A DNA stretch of 6,298 nt from Candidatus Heimdallarchaeota archaeon. Its GTDB lineage: Archaea; Asgardarchaeota; Heimdallarchaeia; JABLTI01. Below, piece by piece: positions 1 through 3,665 of this stretch. The notes under the pieces were generated by a model. The model did no database searches. It was not told where the DNA came from and worked only from the letters and a program-made list of their open reading frames with translations. Numbering within the stretch: the first letter of the stretch is position 1; the number at the start of each line of letters is the position of its first letter. Position numbers and translations under genes: made by a program. The DNA lies in NCBI GenBank assembly GCA_030602675.1, contig JAUVZH010000165.1:1-6298 (forward strand). Direction: 5' to 3'.

Positions 1-6
1 AATTGA

Positions 7-1002
7 TCAAAGCGTTTTGATTTTTGCCCCAGTTCTATTTATTTTTGATGAGATTATGAACTCGAACTTCTCAACAGAAAATATTTCAGATATGTTATTC
101 ATAATCGCTTTACTTTCTACCTCTGAATCTGTTAAAGCATAAACTGTTGGACCAAATGAACTAATACCTGAACCAAATACCTCAGATTGATTTCTTAATT
201 CATTTAACAATTCATGAATTAAACCTTGATCATAGTTATTCATCCCAAATTTAGTAAAATGTGTTTGCATTTCGGTTATACCTTCACCGAAAGTTCGAAT
301 ATCCTTTTCCATTATTGCGGGCAATATTTTCATCAGTATTAATCTCGAGAGTTTCTCAACTTCTTGTGATGGAATCGGACATTTAGATTGGAAAAAATCT
401 ACCTCACTTTTACCAGATGGTCCGTGATACTCTTTTGGTAAAAATAAAACAAAACGCCATTCTTCTGGAGGGTAATAACGGAAAATTATAGGTGGAGGAG
501 GAGCTTGTGAAACACTAGAAGGGAGAAATGATTCTGTTTGTTTGCCAGGTCCAAATGAATGACCACCATCTAGTATAATCCCGCCAGCTTCAAAAGAAGC
601 TACACCAATTCCACTTGTACCACCTCTCTTAACGACATTAGCTATCTCTGTGACTAAAGGTTCAATTTGATGTATCTTAGCTAAAATTATACCAATAGCT
701 AATGAGAATTGTGTATTTGATCCTAAACCTTTATGCTGGGGTATTATTTTGTTGATTTGGAATGAGAATTTTTTTGAATTGGTCTTATAAACATTATCAA
801 ATTTATTGATAACCAGAGAAATTTTTTCTTTAGTATCTACAGGTATATTATCAAAGTTATTTTCATAATTAGATGTTCCTAGTATTTCCCAGCCAGGATT
901 CTCTAAAGCAACACCTAGACCACCATTTATTCTACCAAGTTCACCATTAAGATCGATCAAACCAAAATGAAGTCTTGAAGGTGTCTTAACTTTAATTATC
1001 AA
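7..1002 (-). CDS. mptG: Beta-ribofuranosylaminobenzene 5'-phosphate synthase-like protein (GHMP fold, methanopterin biosynthesis)
   Basis: Family members condense phosphoribosyl pyrophosphate with a 4-hydroxybenzoate or 4-aminobenzoate ring, an early step of tetrahydromethanopterin synthesis, in the cytosol. Numbered from the proposed start (331 aa), the hallmarks are the N-terminal TPSRLHFGLIDLNG block (7-20), GGLG (27-30), the GHMP glycine-rich loop KGLGSNTQ (91-98), RGGTSGIG (126-133) followed by a GGIILDGGHSFG segment, a proline run at 168-171, and a C-terminal GSGISSFGPTVYAL block (277-290). The length is normal for the family. An ATG at 1032 would add ten residues not expected in the family. 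I prefer TTG at 1002 because GGTG lies 6 nt upstream (1009-1012) and the family normally begins just before the KVKTPSRLHFG block. The loop has Asn where GLGSGTQ is usual. The upstream gene is on the same strand, but a T-tract and a TATA box lie between them, so separate transcription is likely. Function is inferred from family motifs; a GHMP paralogue with another substrate is possible. Confidence 0.85.
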   Translation of the reverse strand: MIIKVKTPSRLHFGLIDLNGELGRINGGLGVALENPGWEILGTSNYENNFDNIPVDTKEKISLVINKFDNVYKTNSKKFSFQINKIIPQHKGLGSNTQFSLAIGIILAKIHQIEPLVTEIANVVKRGGTSGIGVASFEAGGIILDGGHSFGPGKQTESFLPSSVSQAPPPPIIFRYYPPEEWRFVLFLPKEYHGPSGKSEVDFFQSKCPIPSQEVEKLSRLILMKILPAIMEKDIRTFGEGITEMQTHFTKFGMNNYDQGLIHELLNELRNQSEVFGSGISSFGPTVYALTDSEVESKAIMNNISEIFSVEKFEFIISSKINRTGAKIKTL

Positions 1003-1008
1003 AATACA

Positions 1009-1012
1009 CACC
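1009..1012 (-). promoter_or_regulatory. Ribosome binding site GGTG that decides the mptG start
   Basis: On the minus strand GGTG matches the archaeal anti-Shine-Dalgarno (core GGTGATC complement) and sits 6 nt before a TTG codon at 1002. No comparable site precedes the ATG at 1032. Confidence 0.55.
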
Positions 1013-1052
1013 AATTTTTGTTTCAATTTCATATAATTCTAATTGTAATTTT

Positions 1053-1066
1053 GATTATAAAAATAA
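1053..1066 (-). promoter_or_regulatory. Putative TATA box for the mptG-like gene
   Basis: The minus strand reads TTATTTTTATAATC here. An archaeal start site about 25 nt downstream would fall near 1033, giving a leader of about 30 nt to the TTG start at 1002, or a leaderless transcript if the ATG at 1032 is used. The region is very AT-rich, so the call is tentative. Confidence 0.4.
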
Positions 1067-1076
1067 GAAAAAAGGC
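1058..1076 (-). terminator. T-tract terminator after the PPC-like membrane protein gene
   Basis: About 10 nt past the stop codon of the upstream gene the minus strand has a run of six T (1068-1073) followed by further T-rich sequence, the usual archaeal intrinsic terminator form. It overlaps the proposed promoter of the next gene. Confidence 0.4.
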
Positions 1077-1085
1077 AAATTAAAA

Positions 1086-1667
1086 CTATTTTCGTTTACC
1101 TTTACGTTTCTTCTTCTTTTTCTTTTTAGTTCTTGTAAGTAACAATAATGGCACTAGAATTAATAAGAGAAGTATTACTACTCCAATTAAAATCATCCAC
1201 CAATAGTTAGCAAATCGGGCTCTATTCACATAGAGTTGATAATCTCCACCATCAGTACTTGTTGTAGCACCGACATAGACATTATGGTCACCTGCAGCAT
1301 TGCAATGGAAGATGAAGCTAATCACTCGTTCACTATTAGTTGCAGATGAGTCCCAAATGGCAGGTTTTGCATACAGACCTCCAGGACCTGAGATCCATAA
1401 ATTAAATCCTCCTGACTCAATTTTTATTTTAGTCCAGATAATATAATCCTTATCAGCTTCTAATTCTACATGATACCAATCAGAATCAATCCATGCAGTC
1501 AAATGACCCCTAGTATAAAGGAAACCTTTATGCAGTTTGTCATATTCCTCTTGAGGAGTTAATACAAAATCATTCTCATTTGTTATAGCCATTAGTGGAA
1601 TCGTTGGTAATATAAAAATAACTATAACATATAATGGAAAAATTTTTCGTATTGATTTATTACCCAA
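1086..1667 (-). CDS. Secreted, membrane-anchored protein with PPC-like beta-sandwich ectodomain and poly-lysine tail
   Basis: This 193-aa protein has a hydrophobic N-terminal segment (residues 9-28), best read as a signal peptide with possible cleavage near residue 28. An ectodomain follows (about 50-150), then a strong transmembrane helix (155-178, WWMILIGVVILLLLILVPLLLL) and a very basic tail (180-193) with seven consecutive lysines. The ectodomain pattern (DSDWYHVEL, hydrophobic strand, GGFNLWISGPGG, NSERVISFIF, GDHNVYVGA, GGDYQLYV) resembles bacterial pre-peptidase C-terminal (PPC) domains, small beta-sandwiches common in extracellular proteins. No catalytic domain is present, so a surface adhesion, binding or structural role is inferred, with the tail inside the cell. 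The start is TTG with AGGAGG 9 nt upstream. It is divergent from the gelsolin-like gene and shares a 169-bp intergenic region with it. The exact function is unknown. Confidence 0.82.
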   Translation of the reverse strand: MGNKSIRKIFPLYVIVIFILPTIPLMAITNENDFVLTPQEEYDKLHKGFLYTRGHLTAWIDSDWYHVELEADKDYIIWTKIKIESGGFNLWISGPGGLYAKPAIWDSSATNSERVISFIFHCNAAGDHNVYVGATTSTDGGDYQLYVNRARFANYWWMILIGVVILLLLILVPLLLLTRTKKKKKKKRKGKRK

Positions 1668-1676
1668 TTATTACTT

Positions 1677-1682
1677 CCTCCT
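1677..1682 (-). promoter_or_regulatory. Strong ribosome binding site AGGAGG supporting a TTG start
   Basis: The minus strand reads AGGAGG nine bases before the TTG at 1667. This supports TTG initiation for the membrane protein even though no ATG is present at that point. Confidence 0.75.
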
Positions 1683-1724
1683 ATAACACAATTTTTTTTG
1701 AATACGCTAATATATCGACCTTTG

Positions 1725-1734
1725 TATAAAAAAC
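1725..1734 (-). promoter_or_regulatory. Putative TATA box for the membrane protein gene
   Basis: The minus strand reads GTTTTTTATA followed by CAAAGG. Transcription would begin about 25 nt downstream, near 1703, giving a leader of roughly 35 nt that contains the AGGAGG site. Tentative because of AT richness. Confidence 0.4.
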
Positions 1735-1751
1735 TAATCCCAATAATTTTT

Positions 1752-1785
1752 TTTACTGAAAAAGTCATTTACTGAAAGACTTTTT
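1752..1785. repeat. Dyad with interleaved direct repeat in the divergent promoter region
   Basis: AAAAAGTC (1759-1766) and GACTTTTT (1778-1785) are perfect 8-bp inverted arms separated by 11 bp. TTTACTGAAA also occurs twice as a direct repeat (1752-1761 and 1768-1777), 16 bp apart. The right arm overlaps the likely TATA box of the gelsolin-like gene, so an operator is possible. A role is inferred only from position. Confidence 0.5.
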
Positions 1786-1789
1786 TAGT
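1775..1789 (+). promoter_or_regulatory. Putative BRE/TATA promoter element of the gelsolin-like gene
   Basis: A purine-rich GAAAGAC, BRE-like, is followed by TTTTTTAGT. Initiation about 25 nt further on would be near 1810, giving a leader of about 27 nt that includes the AAAGGTGA ribosome binding site. A TATA-like GTTATATC at 1806-1813 is too close to the start codon to leave room for that site. Confidence 0.35.
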
Positions 1790-1822
1790 AGTAGTGAGTA
1801 CAACAGTTATATCAATATCTCC

Positions 1823-1830
1823 AAAGGTGA
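1823..1830 (+). promoter_or_regulatory. Ribosome binding site AAAGGTGA supporting a TTG start
   Basis: AAAGGTGA matches the archaeal 16S 3' end well and stands 6 nt before the TTG at 1837. This fixes that codon as the start of the gelsolin-like gene. Confidence 0.75.
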
Positions 1831-1836
1831 AAAATT

Positions 1837-2481
1837 TTGACCCAAGATAAAATAATTTATCATGTCGTTAAGGGAGAACTTGTTCCAATTAAAGAACCCA
1901 AATTTAAAACAGGAGATTCTTATGTTATTGATCTCGGGAAAACCATTTGGATTTGGATTGGCAAGAGCTCACAAGTTGATGAAAAATTTATTGCAGCAAA
2001 AACTGCACAAGATTTAGACTATAAAAGAAGAGGAAGACCAAAAGTGGATTCCTGTTTTGAAGGTGAAGAAGACCAAGAATTATTAGATGCATTAGGACCT
2101 GATTTCAAAGTTGTTGAAGGCGACACTCCTTCAATGTTGATACATGTAGATACTAGCTTTAAGCCTGATTTCCGAATGATAAGAGTACAACAAATTGGTG
2201 ATGAAATCGAATATGAGAAAGTCAAATTCTCTCGAGATTCATTAGATTCAAATGATGTTTTTGTTGTTGCTGGTCTCATGGGTGAAGAAGCAATGATGAT
2301 CTATACATGGATTGGCAAAAACGCTCGTCCTAAAGAGAAATTCTATGGAGCTCTTAAATCAGATTTAATTGATAAAGAATTTAGAGAAGCACCTCAAACA
2401 ATTGCTATTTATGAAGGTGAAGAAACAGGCGGATTCAACTTCTTATTCAAAGCGTATAAAGACTTTAAAAAAGAAAAATGA
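1837..2481 (+). CDS. Two-domain gelsolin-like actin-regulatory protein (Asgard 2DGel type)
   Basis: This 214-aa cytosolic protein consists of two gelsolin repeats and little else. Domain 1 (about 8-95) has GDSYVIDLG (26-34), the core strand WIWIGK (38-43), DEK (48-50) opening the long helix, and FEGEED (74-79). Domain 2 (about 108-210) has SNDVFVV (138-144), YTWIGK (156-161), KEK (166-168) and YEGEE (192-196). The residues that form the type II calcium site in gelsolins are kept in both domains: Asp27 and Glu49, Asp140 and Glu167. Two-domain gelsolins of Asgard archaea are known to act on actin filaments in a calcium-dependent way; severing, capping or bundling by this protein is inferred. 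The start is TTG behind a strong ribosome binding site. The gene stands alone, divergent from a membrane protein gene and convergent with tbp. The family is clear; its precise activity on actin is not. Confidence 0.9.
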   Translation: MTQDKIIYHVVKGELVPIKEPKFKTGDSYVIDLGKTIWIWIGKSSQVDEKFIAAKTAQDLDYKRRGRPKVDSCFEGEEDQELLDALGPDFKVVEGDTPSMLIHVDTSFKPDFRMIRVQQIGDEIEYEKVKFSRDSLDSNDVFVVAGLMGEEAMMIYTWIGKNARPKEKFYGALKSDLIDKEFREAPQTIAIYEGEETGGFNFLFKAYKDFKKEK

Positions 2482-2517
2482 TTTTTTTCTCATTTTTCCT
2501 TTTTCTTATTATTATTT
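2482..2517 (+). terminator. T-tract terminator of the gelsolin-like gene
   Basis: Immediately after the TGA stop come runs of seven T (2482-2488), five T (2493-2497) and five T (2500-2504), then more T-rich sequence. No clear stem precedes them, as is usual for archaeal factor-independent termination. Confidence 0.6.
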
Positions 2518-2700
2518 TAGTTCCTCTATTAATTTCATATTTTTTTTATTCAGAATTTTATAAAAATAAATTTCTAAAGTAGATTTTCAAACATCAAATC
2601 CTTATGAAATTTGTTAAACAGAATTTGATATTTCCAAGAATTGAAAAATTAGGTGTATGAAAGTTAAAATAATATTTTCAAACAACTGGTTCTAAATAGG

Positions 2701-2725
2701 AAAAATAAACTAAAAAGAGGAAAAA
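2701..2725 (-). terminator. T-tract terminator of the tbp gene
   Basis: On the minus strand the tbp stop is followed by three runs of five T (opposite 2721-2725, 2712-2716 and 2701-2705) at roughly 10-nt spacing. With the plus-strand T-tracts it closes both convergent genes. The 2520-2700 stretch between them is AT-rich, and I see no gene or convincing RNA in it. Confidence 0.5.
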
Positions 2726-2729
2726 TAAT

Positions 2730-3305
2730 TTAAAATTCTTCCTCTAAAGCACCTACTTCCTTGAGAATCTCGTAAGTTTTTCTTGTGGATTCACTAACAT
2801 ATTCCTCTTTCTTTGCACCTGTGCAAACAAAGGCACCACTCTGGAATAGCAATAGAACAGTTTTTGGTTCTCGAATACGATAGATTAAACCTGGGAATTG
2901 TTCGGGTTCATACATGCTACCTTCAAGCATAATTGAAGCTAACTCAAGATTGATTATTGCATTTATGTTTCCAGAAGCAACAATATTTTGAACTGTTACT
3001 GATGGTTTACCAGTAATTTTCGCACCAGCTGCTTTCAAAACTTTTACAATCTCATCAGCAGCTACATGCAACATTTCAGCGCTTTTTGCTCCAGTAATAA
3101 CCATTTTACCAGAGGCAAAAATCAATGAACTTACTTTTGGTTTTGGAATTTTTAGTACTAACCCAGGGAATTTTTCAGGTTCGTATGATACGAAATATTC
3201 TGGTTTCTCAGCTAATCGATCGTTAAGTGCATATAGGTCTATTCTGGAGGTTTCTACGCTCCCTGAAGCTACACAGTTTTGAATAGTATATTCAATTTTA
3301 ACCAT
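2730..3305 (-). CDS. tbp: TATA-binding protein, general transcription initiation factor
   Basis: TBP binds the promoter TATA box and, with TFB, recruits archaeal RNA polymerase. The 191-aa protein is the usual archaeal length and is made of two direct repeats (about 1-95 and 98-188) forming the saddle. Each repeat carries the VQN/IQN-x-VASG strand, the YEPE-x-FPGL motif and the SG-x-x-V-x-TGAK motif. The four intercalating phenylalanines that kink DNA are present: Phe46 and Phe63 in repeat 1, Phe137 and Phe154 in repeat 2. It ends in a short acidic tail, LEEEF. The start is ATG at 3305, with GGGAG at 3316-3320 as the likely ribosome binding site. The gene is divergent from ileS, and its upstream region carries an unusual cluster of TTTATAAA boxes, which suggests autoregulation (inference). 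Confidence 0.97.
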   Translation of the reverse strand: MVKIEYTIQNCVASGSVETSRIDLYALNDRLAEKPEYFVSYEPEKFPGLVLKIPKPKVSSLIFASGKMVITGAKSAEMLHVAADEIVKVLKAAGAKITGKPSVTVQNIVASGNINAIINLELASIMLEGSMYEPEQFPGLIYRIREPKTVLLLFQSGAFVCTGAKKEEYVSESTRKTYEILKEVGALEEEF

Positions 3306-3315
3306 GGGTTTTGAT

Positions 3316-3320
3316 CTCCC
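3316..3320 (-). promoter_or_regulatory. Ribosome binding site of tbp (GGGAG)
   Basis: The minus strand reads GGGAGATC, a partial match to the archaeal Shine-Dalgarno, 10 nt before the ATG at 3305. Confidence 0.5.
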
Positions 3321-3340
3321 GATTAGGGGTTTCTTATGTT

Positions 3341-3357
3341 TATTTATAAACAGTTTT
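3341..3357 (-). promoter_or_regulatory. Probable BRE/TATA promoter of tbp
   Basis: The minus strand reads AAAACTG (BRE-like) followed by TTTATAAATA, a near-ideal archaeal TATA box. Initiation about 25 nt downstream would fall near 3320, giving a short leader that starts at the ribosome binding site. Boxes further from the gene (see the array at 3343-3407) could give longer leaders. Confidence 0.6.
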
Positions 3358-3407
3358 TCCTTTATAAATGATTATTTATAAATGAACGCTTATAAATGCT
3401 TTATAAA
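3343..3407. repeat. Array of five TTTATAAA-type (TATA-like) boxes upstream of tbp
   Basis: TTTATAAA occurs at 3343, 3361, 3375 and 3400, and CTTATAAA at 3389. The middle three share the longer form YTTATAAATG and are spaced exactly 14 bp apart (3361, 3375, 3389). The core is palindromic, so each could be a TBP site on either strand. A further CTTATAAATT is at 3491. The boxes lie between tbp and the divergent ileS region. The repeats are seen directly; binding is inferred. Confidence 0.7.
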
Positions 3408-3576
3408 AGGTTTCGATAAGACTAATGCAGAATATTCGATAAAAAACTTAAATCTTAATGGAAATTACTATTCAATCTCTTTTAGAAAGCCTTATAAATT
3501 TTCATCGGTAAAATCAATTGAATATAAAATAATGGGTGAAAATATGAGGGATCATGAAATTATATCCCAGCAATAA
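3382..3576 (+). CDS. Doubtful small ORF, 64 codons, unknown
   Basis: The ORF opens with ATG inside the TATA-box array and ends with TAA. The predicted peptide is rich in Lys, Asn, Tyr, Ser and Ile, has no signal peptide or membrane helix, and matches no family I recognise. First codon positions are about 60% purine, as in real genes, which is mild support. No ribosome binding site precedes the ATG, though leaderless expression from the boxes at 3343 or 3361 is conceivable. Its last ten codons (MRDHEIISQQ) have their own GGGTGA at 3534-3539, and they coincide with an 18-bp repeat found again at the ileS start. It may be chance, a leader ORF or the remnant of a duplication. Confidence 0.25.
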   Translation: MNAYKCFIKGFDKTNAEYSIKNLNLNGNYYSISFRKPYKFSSVKSIEYKIMGENMRDHEIISQQ

Positions 3577-3665
3577 TCGCTTAAACAGCATTTCACCTAG
3601 TGTATACTATATTCATTTTTATTATAATTTTAGGAGTACAAATTAAAATGAGGAATCATGAAATT
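3544..3665 (+). repeat. Near-perfect 18-bp direct repeat upstream of and at the ileS start
   Basis: ATGAGGRATCATGAAATT occurs at 3544-3561 (R=G) and 3648-3665 (R=A), 17 of 18 bases identical, 104 bp apart. Each copy contains two ATGs in different frames. In the right copy the second ATG (3658) is the ileS start. The first ATG opens a tiny frame, MRNHEIRN then stop (3648-3674), preceded by AGGAG at 3632-3636. In the left copy the corresponding frames give MRDHEIISQQ (3544-3576) and a 30-codon frame (3554-3646) beginning MKLYP. Confidence 0.7.
3601..3636 (+). promoter_or_regulatory. Candidate proximal promoter and leader of ileS
   Basis: TATACTATA (3603-3611) could direct initiation near 3631, giving a leader of about 27 nt containing AGGAG (3632-3636). 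TATAAAA (3523-3529) and CTTATAAATT (3491-3500) are alternatives that would give longer leaders including both copies of the 18-bp repeat. The sequence cannot decide between them. Confidence 0.35.

Noticed and set aside
2019..2279. 86-codon minus-strand ORF inside the gelsolin-like gene
   Set aside because: It lies fully antisense to a well-supported gene, has no recognisable domain or ribosome binding site, and reads like a shadow of the coding frame.
2369..2563. 64-codon plus-strand ORF overlapping the end of the gelsolin-like gene
   Set aside because: Its hydrophobic Phe/Ser/Tyr-rich end is just the T-tract terminator read as protein; the first half is an off-frame reading of the gelsolin domain.
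2593..2629. Inverted repeat ATCAAAT...ATTTGAT between the gelsolin-like gene and tbp
   Set aside because: Only 7 AT-rich pairs with a 23-nt loop in a very AT-rich spacer; expected by chance and not placed at either gene's end.
3343..3407. Possible CRISPR-like or transposon-end repeat array
   Set aside because: The units are about 10 bp with 1-8 bp between them, far too short for CRISPR repeats and spacers, and there is no transposase or cas gene.
3548..3568. GGGAT...ATCCC hairpin in the left 18-bp repeat copy
   Set aside because: The 5-bp stem with an 11-nt loop is weak and is not preserved in the right copy, so it is unlikely to be the reason for the repeat.
3306..3657. Possible tRNA, T-box or other structured RNA ahead of ileS
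   Set aside because: No cloverleaf, T-loop or conserved T-box elements could be found; the stretch is AT-rich with only weak stems. A covariance-model search would settle it.
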